From: an uncultured Clostridia bacterium
GTDB lineage: Bacteria > Bacillota > Clostridia > Christensenellales > Borkfalkiaceae
Assembly: GCA_930989535.1 (NCBI GenBank)
Contig: CAKNLK010000016.1
Location: 1 to 54,006, forward strand
DNA length: 54,006 bases
Direction of reading: 5' to 3'
The notes beneath the pieces are model-generated. The model did not search any database. It was not told the origin of the DNA and was given only the letters and a program-made list of their open reading frames with translations. The position numbers and the translations under genes are program-made. This document shows, piece after piece, positions 24,943 to 32,900 of the stretch (position 1 is the stretch's first letter; each line of letters starts with the position of its first letter).

Positions 24943-25463
24943 TTTGCGTTGCGCTCGGCGCAATATATGATGTGCGGCATATCCATGCCGTAGTAGTGCT
25001 TTACGATTTTTCCGCACACGTGCATGCCGTTGCGCTCAGCGACTTTCTGCGAGGCAAAGTTGTTGTCGCGTATGATGGTATAGACTTTTTCAAGCCCCAG
25101 AACCTGAAATGCGTATTCTTTGCAGGCGACAGCCGCTTCGGTTGCGTACCCTTTGTGCCAATGCGCGCGCTCAAACAGATACCCCACTTCGGGAACCCAT
25201 TCCCCGTTCACATCCTGCAAAGTGATGCCGCACTGCCCGATAATTTCGCCGCTCTCTTTTGACACGGCCGCCCAAAGCCCGAACCCGTCCTCGCGGTAGC
25301 GCCGCAGCTGGTTGTTCAGCCATGCCTGCGCCTCCTCGTCGGAAAAGGCGTGTTCGTATGCGTACATCGTCTCCTTGTCCTGTAAAACGCGGCAAATCGC
25401 GGAAAGGTCGGAGGGCGTCATTTCGCGCAGAATCAAGCGCTGTGTTTCCAAAATCGTTTTCAT
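24939..25463 (-). CDS. GNAT-family N-acetyltransferase (RimJ/RimL-like)
   Basis: A 174-residue cytoplasmic enzyme likely to acetylate an amine using acetyl-CoA. It opens ETQRLILREMTPSDLSAI, the usual RimJ-like N-terminus. It contains GFGLWAAV, EIIGQCGI, the acetyl-CoA-binding stretch RAHWHKGYATEAA, and NFASQKVAERNGM near the end. I chose ATG 25463. The in-frame ATG at 25478 adds only MKIFD, and neither has a clear ribosome site. The substrate cannot be predicted. Confidence 0.85.
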   Translation of the reverse strand: MKTILETQRLILREMTPSDLSAICRVLQDKETMYAYEHAFSDEEAQAWLNNQLRRYREDGFGLWAAVSKESGEIIGQCGITLQDVNGEWVPEVGYLFERAHWHKGYATEAAVACKEYAFQVLGLEKVYTIIRDNNFASQKVAERNGMHVCGKIVKHYYGMDMPHIIYCAERNAN

Positions 25464-25539
25464 ATCGAAAATTTTCAAAAATTTACGGCAGGGCAGGGGC
25501 GTGCATCCCTGCGCCCAAGCGCAAATCTGCAGCCGTAAA

Positions 25540-25572
25540 AGAAATCTCCGCTTCGCTTTAGCGAAGCGGAGA
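25540..25572 (-). terminator. terminator of the tRNA-Val-Gly-Cys unit
   Basis: A perfect 12-bp stem, TCTCCGCTTCGC with GCGAAGCGGAGA, around a four-base loop. On the minus strand TTTCTTTTA follows. Confidence 0.8.
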
Positions 25573-25578
25573 ACGGAT

Positions 25579-25653
25579 TGGAGGCGCTACCCGGATTTGA
25601 ACCGGGGAGTCAGGGTTTTGCAGACCCTTGCCTTACCACTTGGCTATAGCGCC
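25579..25653 (-). tRNA. tRNA-Cys (anticodon GCA)
   Basis: 75 nt with encoded CCA. Acceptor GGCGCTA/TAGCGCC, anticodon loop TCTGCAAA giving GCA, T arm GGTTCAAATCC. Last of three tRNAs in one transcript. Confidence 0.96.
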
Positions 25654-25677
25654 AAAAAATAAGTGCGGAATTTTGAG

Positions 25678-25752
25678 TGGAGCGGGAAACGAGATTCGAA
25701 CTCGCGACATTCACCTTGGCAAGGTGACGCTCTACCCCTGAGCCATTCCCGC
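25678..25752 (-). tRNA. tRNA-Gly (anticodon GCC)
   Basis: 75 nt with encoded CCA. Acceptor GCGGGAA/TTCCCGC, anticodon loop TTGCCAA, T arm GAGTTCGAATCTC. Confidence 0.96.
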
Positions 25753-25795
25753 ATGTGTATTCCGCACTGTATTTATCAATATTATTATCAAAAAT

Positions 25796-25871
25796 TGGTG
25801 GAAGTTATAGGGCTCGAACCTATGACCCCCTGCTTGTAAGGCAGATGCTCTCCCAACTGAGCTAAACTTCC
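25796..25871 (-). tRNA. tRNA-Val (anticodon TAC)
   Basis: 76 nt with encoded CCA. Acceptor GGAAGTT/AACTTCC, anticodon stem-loop CTGC-CTTACAA-GCAG. First gene of the tRNA unit. Confidence 0.96.
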
Positions 25872-25887
25872 GTTCGAACGCTTATAT

Positions 25888-25916
25888 ACTATACCAAATA
25901 ATAAAATAAAAAGCAA
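25888..25916 (-). promoter_or_regulatory. promoter of the tRNA-Val-Gly-Cys unit
   Basis: Minus-strand TTGCTT (25911-25916), 17-bp AT-rich spacer, TATAGT (25888-25893), about 10 bases before the tRNA leader. The gap to 26092 is AT-rich with no clear second promoter except a TATACT near 26031. Confidence 0.75.
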
Positions 25917-26092
25917 GCAAAAATCAAGGGGTTTTTCAAAATTTTTTCGGCAAAATCAATCAAATTTTTTGCGGCGGAAACTTTTTTATTCCAATCGCTT
26001 CAAACGATACACAAAAACCGAAAAAAAGTGTATACTGTGTAGCAGAAAGAATTTGCCCGCGCCTTGACGCGCGGCAGGGGGAGGGGAGAAAT

Positions 26093-27034
26093 ATGCCGGC
26101 ACAATTTACGCATCGCCTGCTTGCGGAAACGGCTCTGCGCGCGCTTCCCGAAGATATCCGCCGGAAAATCGACTCGCTGCCCGCTTACTATCTCGGCGCG
26201 CAGGGGGCGGACATCCTGTACTTTCTGCACATTCGCCGCGGCAAGGAGAAAAACCTCGGCTCGTACTTCCACGGCGCCGGCGTTTACGAAGGGTTTTGCT
26301 CGTTGCTCGCCGCATCGAAAGAGGACGGGTTCGCCTTCTCCTACGCCGCGGGGTACATCACCCATTACGCCGCGGACACGGTGTTCCATCCCTTCGTCTA
26401 CGGCATGATTGATATATTCAACGAGTACGAGCCGGAATGGCGCGGCCGCCGCCATTCCTACATCGAAAACGACCTCGACAGCTATTTCGTGCAGAAATAC
26501 CGCGGGGTATCGGTGGAAAATTATCCCTTTCCGCGCGTGGAGCGGCATGTGAGCGTCGCAAAGCTGTATGCGATTGTGGCGCGGATGTGCGCGGACTCCC
26601 GTCAGCGCGCCTTTTCCGAGCGCGCCCTGCGCGCCGCGCTCGACCGTTTTTTCCGCTTCGGGAGGTTCTTTACCGACGAAAATTTGCGCCGCCGCAGGTT
26701 TTTCGGCGGGGCGGAGCGCACGCTGCACGTGCCGCACCTGTTTTCCTCCATGTACCGCCGCCCCGATTACGATGAGCGCTGTCTGAACCTGTCGCACGCG
26801 GAATGGCGCAACCCGTCTTCGCCCGAAGACGTCTCGCGCGAGAGCGCCGACGATTTGTTCGCCCGCGCGGAAGGGGAGTGCGCCCGCCTGCTGAAAGAGT
26901 TTGCCGTTGCCGCCGCCGAAGGCGCGCCGCTGCAGCGGGAGGATTTCGGCAACAGCATGCTCACGGGCGTGCGTGCCGGCATCCCGCTCGTCCGCCCGCG
27001 CGCCGGGGCGAAAAAAACGAATACGCCGCATTAA
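26093..27034 (+). CDS. zinc-dependent phospholipase C-family protein
   Basis: A 313-residue protein of the bacterial zinc phospholipase C fold. It opens PAQFTHRLLAE and has LGAQGADILYF (metal Asp). The tandem metal-ligand pattern is THYAADTVFHPF (His-x3-Asp and a later His), followed by RRHSYIENDLD (His-x3-Glu). No signal peptide is visible, unlike secreted toxin-type phospholipases. Many Clostridia carry such cytoplasmic homologues of unknown substrate. The start follows GGGGGAGGGGAG. It has its own terminator and stands alone. The C-terminal 110 residues are Arg/Ala-rich and poorly conserved. Confidence 0.78.
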   Translation: MPAQFTHRLLAETALRALPEDIRRKIDSLPAYYLGAQGADILYFLHIRRGKEKNLGSYFHGAGVYEGFCSLLAASKEDGFAFSYAAGYITHYAADTVFHPFVYGMIDIFNEYEPEWRGRRHSYIENDLDSYFVQKYRGVSVENYPFPRVERHVSVAKLYAIVARMCADSRQRAFSERALRAALDRFFRFGRFFTDENLRRRRFFGGAERTLHVPHLFSSMYRRPDYDERCLNLSHAEWRNPSSPEDVSRESADDLFARAEGECARLLKEFAVAAAEGAPLQREDFGNSMLTGVRAGIPLVRPRAGAKKTNTPH

Positions 27035-27068
27035 AAGCCGCACGGTATTTTCCCCGTACGGCTTTTTG
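27033..27068 (+). terminator. terminator after the phospholipase-like gene
   Basis: AAAAGCCGCACGG pairs with CCGTACGGCTTTT (one mismatch), followed by T-rich DNA. Confidence 0.8.
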
Positions 27069-27094
27069 CTCGCCAAAAAATATGTCCGTTCGGC

Positions 27095-27123
27095 TTGCAT
27101 GCGCCGCTTTTCCGCGGTATGAT
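27095..27123 (+). promoter_or_regulatory. promoter of the small repeat protein
   Basis: TTGCAT (27095-27100), 17-bp GC-rich spacer, TATGAT (27118-27123). The start lies next to the Shine-Dalgarno GGAGGTG (27131), giving a very short leader. Confidence 0.6.
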
Positions 27124-27142
27124 AGAGTCGGGAGGTGATACC

Positions 27143-27352
27143 ATGCAGAGGCTGTACGATTCGAATATGCAGCTCGTGGGCTATCTGTCTGCGGGGGCTG
27201 CGGGGCGGCTCTCCGTGCTCGATTCCGATTACCGCGTGCTCGGGTACTATTACCCGGGCAGGGACAAGACGTACGACAAGGACATGCGCCTCGTCGGGAA
27301 GGGGAATCTTCTCACGTCTCTCCTCGGCGATGTGTCGGTACAGGGCAAGTAG
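27143..27352 (+). CDS. small beta-repeat protein (5-fold beta-flower-like)
   Basis: A 69-residue protein made of short imperfect units: LYDSNMQLVGYLS, VLDSDYRVLGYYY, TYDKDMRLVGKGN. This periodic (Y/L)D-x-x-x-x-(L/V)-G-Y pattern is that of small beta-propeller-like or 5-fold beta-flower proteins of Firmicutes, whose function is unknown. GGAGGTG six bases before the ATG fixes the start. It has its own promoter and a strong terminator. Confidence 0.7.
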   Translation: MQRLYDSNMQLVGYLSAGAAGRLSVLDSDYRVLGYYYPGRDKTYDKDMRLVGKGNLLTSLLGDVSVQGK

Positions 27353-27357
27353 TGCGG

Positions 27358-27399
27358 AAAAACCCCGCGGGGAGCGTACAGCTCCCCGCGGGGTTTTTA
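27358..27399. terminator. bidirectional terminator between convergent genes
   Basis: AAAACCCCGCGGGGAGC pairs perfectly with GCTCCCCGCGGGGTTTT, with A-runs and T-runs on both sides. It serves the small repeat gene (+) and the flavo-diiron gene (-). Confidence 0.88.
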
Positions 27400-27455
27400 T
27401 CTGCAAGCGCGCCGCCGCGGAACTTATCGCGCACGGCGGTTCGGTTCCCTGCGGT

Positions 27456-28637
27456 TTATGCCTGCATATCCTTTTCGAGCGCTTCGGCAACGCTCGCGGC
27501 AATTCCGTCCAAGTCCTCCGGCGAAGGTTTGTACGCCTGCCGGATTGCGGGCAAAAGCGCCTCGCATTTGGGGCTTTTGAGCGCCTCGAACACCTGGTCG
27601 GGCGACTGCCCGCCCCAGCCGTACGAGCCGAACGCGATATATTTTTTCTTGTTCCCGTTCAAACCTTTGAAGTAGGTGAGGAAGGATGCCACGGAGGGCA
27701 TCATGTTATTGTTGAGGGTGGGGGAGCCGACGGCAATGTATTTTGCCGTCATCGCATCGGAAACGATGTCGGAATTGTGGCTGTAATGCAGGTTGTACAG
27801 GCGGGGTTTGAGCCCTTTGGCGAGGAAGGCGTTCTCGATTGCGTGCGCCATCGCCTCGGTGGAGTGCCACATGGTGTCGTACACGATGACCGCCGTGTCG
27901 TCGTATTCGCCGGAAACCCACGATTGATAGAGGGAGAGGATTTCGGGGATGTGCTCCGTCCAGATGATGCCGTGGCTGGGGCAGATGGTATCGATTTGCA
28001 GCCCCTGCAGCGCGGCGAGCGCCTTGCCCGTCTGCATGCCGTACGGCTGTACGATGTTCGCGTAGTACTTGCGCGCCTGGATGAACGCCTCGGGCAAATC
28101 GCAGTCGGTATCCAGCCGCTCGTCGGAGGCGTAGTGCTGGCCGAACGCGTCGTTGGAGAAGAGGATGTTGTCGGGCGCCATAAAGGAGACCATGTTGTCC
28201 GGCCAGTGCACCATGGGGGTGGGGACGAAGGTGAGGGAGCGCTTGCCGAGGGAGAGCGTCTCGCCCGCTTTCACGCCGGTATAGCCCAAATCGCCGTAAT
28301 AGGCGGTCAAATCTTTCACGCCCGCGCCCGCCGCACAGTAGACTTTGGCGTTCTTGGCGAGCTTCAATACCGCGGGGATGCCGCCGCTGTGGTCGGGTTC
28401 CGCGTGGTTGGAGATGATGACGTCGATTTTCGCGGGGTCTACGACGGAGGAAATGCGCGCGAGCATCTCCTCTTCGAAGCCGCTCTTCACTGCGTCGATG
28501 AGGGTGATTTTTTCGTCGAGGATGAGATAGGCGTTGTAGGTGGAGCCTTTCTCCGTCTCGTAGCCGTGGAAATTCCGCAGGTTCCAGTCGATGGCGCCCA
28601 CCCAATAGACGCCTTCTGCGATTTTCATTGCGTTCAT
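27456..28637 (-). CDS. flavo-diiron protein (FprA-type O2/NO reductase)
   Basis: A 393-residue cytoplasmic enzyme that reduces O2 to water, or NO to N2O, protecting anaerobes. The N-terminal metallo-beta-lactamase-like domain holds the diiron site: HAEPDH (His-x-Glu-x-Asp-His), a later His in PTPMVHWPDN, Asp in LFSNDAFGQH and His in CPSHGIIW. The C-terminal flavodoxin domain binds FMN (VIVYDTMWHSTEAMA, GSPTLNNNMMP, FGSYGWGG). It is the minimal type without rubredoxin fusion, and no rubredoxin gene is nearby. The start at 28637 follows AAAGGAG. Its own sigma-A promoter gives a leader of about 70 nt with a GGGCGC/GCGCCC hairpin. Confidence 0.93.
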   Translation of the reverse strand: MNAMKIAEGVYWVGAIDWNLRNFHGYETEKGSTYNAYLILDEKITLIDAVKSGFEEEMLARISSVVDPAKIDVIISNHAEPDHSGGIPAVLKLAKNAKVYCAAGAGVKDLTAYYGDLGYTGVKAGETLSLGKRSLTFVPTPMVHWPDNMVSFMAPDNILFSNDAFGQHYASDERLDTDCDLPEAFIQARKYYANIVQPYGMQTGKALAALQGLQIDTICPSHGIIWTEHIPEILSLYQSWVSGEYDDTAVIVYDTMWHSTEAMAHAIENAFLAKGLKPRLYNLHYSHNSDIVSDAMTAKYIAVGSPTLNNNMMPSVASFLTYFKGLNGNKKKYIAFGSYGWGGQSPDQVFEALKSPKCEALLPAIRQAYKPSPEDLDGIAASVAEALEKDMQA

Positions 28638-28712
28638 GCGTTGTTTGCTCCTTTCATTATTATTAAATAGGGATAGTGCGATGGGCGCGGTGCGCCCGCT
28701 GTGTTCCCGTTT

Positions 28713-28741
28713 ATTATAGACGAAAGAGGGAAAGAGCGCAA
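28713..28741 (-). promoter_or_regulatory. promoter of the flavo-diiron gene
   Basis: Minus-strand TTGCGC (28736-28741), exactly 17 bp, perfect TATAAT (28713-28718). Confidence 0.75.
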
Positions 28742-28843
28742 GGATTTTCGCCGTATTCGGCGAAAAAAACGGAAATCGGCGGTGTATTTGCCCGCAAAAT
28801 CCGCAGCGGAAGCCAAAAAATTTATTTGCCGCGGCAAAATCGG

Positions 28844-28872
28844 TTGACAATACAGGAAGTTTATGATAAACT
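28844..28872 (+). promoter_or_regulatory. promoter of the rpmG-secE-nusG operon
   Basis: Perfect TTGACA (28844-28849), 17-bp spacer, TAAACT (28867-28872). Transcription would start near 28879. Confidence 0.75.
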
Positions 28873-28880
28873 CATAAACA

Positions 28881-28907
28881 CACACCGCGCGAAGGTGTGA
28901 TTTTTTT
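28881..28907 (+). terminator. promoter-proximal terminator-like hairpin in the rpmG leader
   Basis: CACACC pairs with GGTGTG around seven bases, then A and seven T. It begins within a few bases of the predicted transcript start and lies before the rpmG ribosome site, so it could act as an attenuator. Confidence 0.55.
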
Positions 28908-28926
28908 GCATGGAGTTTTTATAAAA

Positions 28927-29088
28927 ATGGCTGCCATAAACAGAACGAAAGTCACGTTTGAATGCACGGAGTGCAAACAGAGAAACTACGATACCATGAA
29001 GAACAAGAAGAACGACCCTGAAAGGCTGCAGCTCAAAAAGTATTGCCCTTTCTGCAAGAAGCATACCGTTCACAAGGAATCCAAGTAA
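28927..29088 (+). CDS. rpmG: 50S ribosomal protein L33, zinc-binding form
   Basis: A 53-residue large-subunit protein. It has two Cys pairs (CTEC and CPFC), the zinc-ribbon form rather than the Cys-free paralogue used in zinc starvation. GGAG about 11 bases upstream supports ATG 28927 rather than upstream in-frame codons, which lie in the leader hairpin. First gene of the rpmG-secE-nusG order usual in Firmicutes. Confidence 0.95.
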   Translation: MAAINRTKVTFECTECKQRNYDTMKNKKNDPERLQLKKYCPFCKKHTVHKESK

Positions 29089-29148
29089 TTCCGAATCCCG
29101 CAAGGGGGAAGAGCGGTTCGGCCGCAATCAAATTTTAAGAGGATTAGA

Positions 29149-29373
29149 ATGAAATCGAAAACTGCTGCCAAAAAGCCCAACGTATTCGTGCGCATGGGCA
29201 GAAAATGCAAAGAGGTATTTTCCGAGCTTAAAAAGGTCACCTGGCCGTCTTTTGGCAAAGTCGTCAAATCGACGGGCGTCGTTATCGCGGTGGTGCTGTC
29301 CTTTTTGGTTGTCTTCACGGCGATTAACTTCGGGCTGAACGAACTGCTGGGGCTCATTACCAACCTCGCATAA
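29149..29373 (+). CDS. secE: preprotein translocase subunit SecE
   Basis: A 74-residue single-span membrane subunit that clamps SecY. The amphipathic segment SELKKVTWPSFGKVVKST is the family signature, followed by one hydrophobic helix (VVIAVVLSFLVVFTAINFG). The short Gram-positive type. AAGAGGA lies before the ATG. SecY is encoded at 42627. Confidence 0.95.
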   Translation: MKSKTAAKKPNVFVRMGRKCKEVFSELKKVTWPSFGKVVKSTGVVIAVVLSFLVVFTAINFGLNELLGLITNLA

Positions 29374-29407
29374 ATTCGGGCCGCGCGCGGCGCGGAAAGG
29401 GGAGTTT

Positions 29408-29980
29408 ATGGAAAATTCTCTCGAAAGCCAGGCGAAGTGGTACGTCCTGCATACCTATTCCGGGTATGAAATGATGGTCAAGGACAGCCTGGAAAAACTC
29501 ATTGAAAACAACAACCTGCAAGACAATATCTTCGACTTGAAAATTCCGATGGAGCAGACCATCGAGGAGAAGAACGGCAAGCGCAAGGTCGTCGAAAGAA
29601 AACTGTTGCCCTGCTATGTGTTCATCAAGATGATTTATTCCAACCAGGTTTGGTATCTCGTAACGAACACGCGCGGCGTAACCGGCTTTGTCGGCCCGCA
29701 GGGCAGGCCTCTGCCTCTGAAAGAGGACGAGGTGCGCAAGATGCAGCTGGAGACGGTCGCCGTCGACGCGGACTTTGCCGTGGGCGACGACGTGAGCATC
29801 GATGCCGGCCCGCTCGCAGGGTTTGTCGGAAAAATCAAGGAGCTCAACGACTCGGCGCAGAAGGCGAAGGTCAACGTGCTCATGTTTGGCCGCAATACCG
29901 ACGTCGAAGTGGAATACGTGCAGCTGCGCAAGCTCAACAATGTCACGGAAAAGCCGGCGGAGGAGAGCGAAGGGGAGTAA
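29408..29980 (+). CDS. nusG: transcription termination/antitermination factor NusG
   Basis: A 190-residue RNA polymerase pause and coupling factor. The NGN domain reads KWYVLHTYSGYE, LLPCYVFIKM and VTNTRGVTGFVG. The KOW domain reads VGDDVSIDAGPLAGFVGKI. It has a short acidic C-terminus. It sits 34 bases after secE with GGGGAG upstream, and L11/L1 genes follow as usual. Confidence 0.96.
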   Translation: MENSLESQAKWYVLHTYSGYEMMVKDSLEKLIENNNLQDNIFDLKIPMEQTIEEKNGKRKVVERKLLPCYVFIKMIYSNQVWYLVTNTRGVTGFVGPQGRPLPLKEDEVRKMQLETVAVDADFAVGDDVSIDAGPLAGFVGKIKELNDSAQKAKVNVLMFGRNTDVEVEYVQLRKLNNVTEKPAEESEGE

Positions 29981-30111
29981 GCCCCGCGCAAGGCATATTA
30001 CGATTGCATAAAACGCCGGCAGGCCCGTTGCGCCGCGGCGTTTGAATATGTGGGAGAAGCGCAAATATTTTTCAGGCGCTTTGCTAAAACCACAAATTTG
30101 GAGGAGAACTT

Positions 30112-30537
30112 ATGGCTAAGAAAATTACTGCGGTAGTCAAATTGCAGCTGCCCGCCGGTAAAGCCACCCCGGGCCCCCCTGTCGGTTCGACGCTCGGCCC
30201 GCACGGTATCAACATTCCCGGCTTTACCAAGGAATTCAACGCGAAGACCGCCGACCAAGCGGGATTGATTATCCCCGTAGTCATCACGATTTATCAGGAC
30301 AGGTCGTTTACCTTTATTCTGAAAACGCCGCCTGTGCCCGTCCTCATTAAAAAGGCGTGCAAGATTGAGAGCGGAAGCGCCCGCCCCAACCGCGACAAAG
30401 TTGCAAAACTCACCGCCGCGCAGGTCGAGGAGATTGCCAAGCTGAAAATGCCCGATTTGAACACGACTTCGCTCGAATCGGCCATGAGCATGGTCAAAGG
30501 CACCGCCCGCAGCATGGGCGTCACCGTCGAAGAGTAA
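30112..30537 (+). CDS. rplK: 50S ribosomal protein L11
   Basis: A 141-residue protein of the GTPase-associated centre. The N-terminus has the proline-rich hinge and GP signature [14 protein letters not shown], and the C-terminal rRNA-binding domain ends [16 protein letters not shown] precedes the ATG. A hairpin (AAACGCCG with CGGCGTTT, 30011-30043) lies in the 131-base gap after nusG, with only a weak U-tract. Confidence 0.97.
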   Translation: MAKKITAVVKLQLPAGKATPGPPVGSTLGPHGINIPGFTKEFNAKTADQAGLIIPVVITIYQDRSFTFILKTPPVPVLIKKACKIESGSARPNRDKVAKLTAAQVEEIAKLKMPDLNTTSLESAMSMVKGTARSMGVTVEE

Positions 30538-30593
30538 ATAAGGAGATGTGGGAGAGAGTTTCTCTCGCCGGTACCACAAGGAGGTAAATTTTC

Positions 30594-31283
30594 ATGAAAT
30601 ACGGGAAAAAATATGCCGACAGCCTGAAGGCATACGATCGTTCCAAATTATACGACGCGGACGAGGCGATGGGCCTCGCGGTCGAAACCGCGAAGGCGAA
30701 GTTCGACGAAACCATCGAACTGCACGTCCGTTTGGGCGTTGACCCCCGCCAGGCAGACCAACAGGTTCGCGGCGTGCTCGTTCTGCCCAACGGCACGGGC
30801 AAATCCAAAAAGGTTTTGGTCATCGCCAAGGGCGAGCGCGCGGACATCGCGCAGCAGGCCGGTGCCGATTACGTCGGTGCGGAAGAAATGATTCAGAAAA
30901 TCCAGACGGAAAACTGGTTCGATTTCGACGTCGTAATCACCACGCCCGACATGATGGGCGTCGTCGGCCGCATCGGTAAAGTCCTCGGCCCGAAGGGGCT
31001 CATGCCGAACCCGAAGTCGGGTACGGTCACGATGGACGTTGCCAAGGCAATCGCCGAGGTCAAAGCCGGTAAAGTCGAGTACAGGCTGGACAAGACCGCC
31101 ATCATTCACTGCCCGATCGGCAAGAAGAGCTTCGGCAAGGAAAAGCTCGCGGAAAACTTCAACGCGCTGATGGATGCCATCGTCAAGGCGAAACCCGCCG
31201 CGGCGAAGGGCCAGTACATCAAGAGCGTCGCCGTTTCCAGCACGATGGGCCCCGGCATCAAGATCAACTACAACAAGGCTTAA
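30594..31283 (+). CDS. rplA: 50S ribosomal protein L1
   Basis: A 229-residue stalk protein, full length. It shows the family pattern [26 protein letters not shown] and [15 protein letters not shown]. In many bacteria L1 represses its own rplK-rplA transcript, but no L1 target was resolved here. AAGGAGG is nine bases upstream. The next gene, rplJ, has a separate promoter. Confidence 0.97.
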   Translation: MKYGKKYADSLKAYDRSKLYDADEAMGLAVETAKAKFDETIELHVRLGVDPRQADQQVRGVLVLPNGTGKSKKVLVIAKGERADIAQQAGADYVGAEEMIQKIQTENWFDFDVVITTPDMMGVVGRIGKVLGPKGLMPNPKSGTVTMDVAKAIAEVKAGKVEYRLDKTAIIHCPIGKKSFGKEKLAENFNALMDAIVKAKPAAAKGQYIKSVAVSSTMGPGIKINYNKA

Positions 31284-31318
31284 TTTTGCGGAAAATTTAT
31301 TTTTCGGCATAAAAACAT

Positions 31319-31347
31319 TTGACTGTTGACCGCAAAGTCGGTATAAT
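31319..31347 (+). promoter_or_regulatory. rplJL promoter
   Basis: TTGACT (31319-31324), 17-bp spacer, perfect TATAAT (31342-31347). Start near 31354, about 280 nt before the rplJ start codon. Confidence 0.85.
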
Positions 31348-31353
31348 GGACAG

Positions 31354-31440
31354 GCAAACGTAAGAAATTGCGTAAAACTGAATATCCGACCGCAGAAAGC
31401 AGGTACCGCAAGGTTTAATGGAAACGCCCGCCGAGGTTAT
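31354..31440 (+). ncRNA. ribosomal protein L10 leader
   Basis: The segment about 31390-31440 (CCGACCGCAGAAAGCAGG, GGAAACGCCCGCCGAGG) matches the conserved core of the L10(L12)4-binding leader of Firmicutes. That core is a kink-turn-like stem enclosing CAGG...CCCGCCGAGG. Excess L10-L12 complex would bind here and favour the terminator that follows. Recognised by pattern, not by a covariance search. Confidence 0.75.
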
Positions 31441-31465
31441 AAGTCAAACTGTTTGTATTTTGAAT

Positions 31466-31507
31466 ACAAGCCCTTATATCCGCGCGGTATAAGGGCTTTT
31501 GTTTTGC
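31466..31507 (+). terminator. attenuator of rplJL
   Basis: CAAGCCCTTATA pairs with TATAAGGGCTTTTG around TCCGCGCGG, and T-rich DNA follows. Just before it, TTGTATT/AATACAA (about 31451-31467) can form a competing hairpin that takes the first bases of the terminator stem, so an antiterminated state is possible. Confidence 0.8.
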
Positions 31508-31575
31508 GCAAAGAGGAAAAACACGATGCCGAGGCCGCGAAAGCGAGCGAACATCGGGTTTGTCCTCGAATCACG

Positions 31576-31607
31576 GCAAAAAATTTTGTCAGCTCAAAAT
31601 TTTTTGC
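31576..31607 (+). other. extra AT-rich hairpin between attenuator and rplJ
   Basis: GCAAAAAATTTTG pairs perfectly with CAAAATTTTTTGC around TCAGCT, ending about 15 bases before the Shine-Dalgarno of rplJ. It has no U-tract of its own and no role in the known L10 leader. Confidence 0.5.
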
Positions 31608-31637
31608 GTGAGCTAATATTACAAGGAGGTAAATACA

Positions 31638-32162
31638 TTGTCAGCCAATTTAGAAGCAAAAAAGCAAGTCGTCGAAGAGATTAAGCAGAAGATTCAGAAC
31701 AGCAAGTCGGTCGTATTCGTCGACTATAAAGGGCTTACCGTGGCGGAAGTTTCCGAGCTTCGCAACAAGTTCAGGGCGGCGGGCGTCGAGTACAAGGTCT
31801 ACAAAAACACCCTCGTGCGCAAGGCGATGAACGAGTTGGGCGTGACCGCGTTCGATAACGACCTCAACGGCCCGACGGCGACGGCGTTCAGCCCCGACGA
31901 AACGGCCGCGGCGAAGATCTTCGCGGAAGCCGTCAAGGCGATGCCCGAAAAGATCATTCCCAAGAGCGCATACGTCGACAACGCGTATGTAGACGCAAAC
32001 GGCATCAAAGCTCTGGCGAGCATGCCTTCCAAGGAAGAGCTCATCGCCAAGATGCTCGGTTCCATGCAGGCGCCGATTTCGAACTTTGCGGGAGTTCTCT
32101 CCGCAATGCTCCGCGGCGTAGTAATCGCGCTCAACGCGATTGCGGAAAAGAAGGGCGCATAA
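31638..32162 (+). CDS. rplJ: 50S ribosomal protein L10 (TTG start)
   Basis: A 174-residue stalk base protein. It contains KKQVVEEIKQKIQNSKSVVF, DYKGLTVAEVSELR and YKVYKNTLVRKA, and a C-terminal helix for L7/L12 dimers. The start is TTG at 31638, placed nine bases after AAGGAGG and opening MSANLEAKK. No ATG lies near, so a weak start codon adds to the leader control of this gene. Confidence 0.96.
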   Translation: MSANLEAKKQVVEEIKQKIQNSKSVVFVDYKGLTVAEVSELRNKFRAAGVEYKVYKNTLVRKAMNELGVTAFDNDLNGPTATAFSPDETAAAKIFAEAVKAMPEKIIPKSAYVDNAYVDANGIKALASMPSKEELIAKMLGSMQAPISNFAGVLSAMLRGVVIALNAIAEKKGA

Positions 32163-32253
32163 CCTTGTCTTCACACGCGGCATAGAGCCGCCGCCGCGCG
32201 CGGGCGTAAAAGTGTGCAAAATAAATTAAAAAATTATTCGGAGGAATCTAACA

Positions 32254-32628
32254 ATGGCAGATATCGCTAAGTTCATCGAAGAGATTAAAGGTATGACGGT
32301 TGTCGAGCTCAACGAGCTCGTAAAGGCTTTGGAAGAGGAGTTCGGCGTCAGCGCTGCTGCTCCCGTCGCTGTTGCGGCTGCTCCCGCTGCGGGCGCTGCT
32401 GCTGAAGCTGCTGAGGAGAAGACGGAGTTCAACGTCAAGCTGAAGGACATCGGCGCGAAGAAGATCGAGGTCATCAAGGCTGTCCGCGAGTTCACCTCTT
32501 TGGGCCTTGCGGAAGCGAAGGCGCTCGTCGAGGGCCTGGGCATGATCAAGGAAGGCGTCAACAAGGAAGAAGCCGAAAAGATCGCTGCCCGCATGAAGGA
32601 AGCCGGCGCAGAAGTCACCATCGACTAA
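32254..32628 (+). CDS. rplL: 50S ribosomal protein L7/L12
   Basis: A 124-residue stalk protein that recruits translation factors. N-terminal dimer domain ([20 protein letters not shown]), an Ala-rich hinge written mostly with GCT codons unlike its neighbours, and the C-terminal domain [20 protein letters not shown] and [10 protein letters not shown]. The ribosome site GGAGGAATCTAACA recurs before rpsJ. Transcription ends right after it, so rpoB does not follow. Confidence 0.97.
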   Translation: MADIAKFIEEIKGMTVVELNELVKALEEEFGVSAAAPVAVAAAPAAGAAAEAAEEKTEFNVKLKDIGAKKIEVIKAVREFTSLGLAEAKALVEGLGMIKEGVNKEEAEKIAARMKEAGAEVTID

Positions 32629-32646
32629 TTGCATCGAATTTAAAAC

Positions 32647-32678
32647 AAACAGGCACCCGATTTCGGGTGCCTGTTTTG
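32647..32678 (+). terminator. terminator after rplL
   Basis: AAACAGGCACCCG pairs with CGGGTGCCTGTTT around ATTT, flanked by A- and T-runs, so it can also stop the converging HTH gene. Confidence 0.85.
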
Positions 32679-32693
32679 GTTTGTAAAGCGCAC

Positions 32694-32894
32694 CTATTTC
32701 TTGATATTTAAAAGTTCATCGCAGGATACATGCAGACATTCCGATAGGGCAATCAGGTGCCGTGCCATGATTTTCCCTTTGCCGTGCTCCCAACGGCTGA
32801 TTCTCCCGCGGCTGACTCCGACGGCTTGGGCGAGCTTCTGCTGCGTCATATGCCTGCTTTCTCTATATTTTTTTATGATTTTCCCTGTTTCCAT
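32694..32894 (-). CDS. small XRE-family HTH regulator
   Basis: A 66-residue single-domain DNA-binding protein: METGKIIKKYRESRHMTQQK, the HTH MTQQKLAQAVGVSRGRISRWE, then LIALSECLHVSCDELLNI. The longer frame upstream is unlike the family. The ATG at 32894 sits six bases after a -10 (TACAAT) and lacks a ribosome site, so the mRNA may be leaderless. It lies on the opposite strand between rplL and the rpsJ operon, where rpoB-rpoC and the str genes normally lie. Target unknown. Confidence 0.8.
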   Translation of the reverse strand: METGKIIKKYRESRHMTQQKLAQAVGVSRGRISRWEHGKGKIMARHLIALSECLHVSCDELLNIKK

Positions 32895-32900
32895 GCTGCT

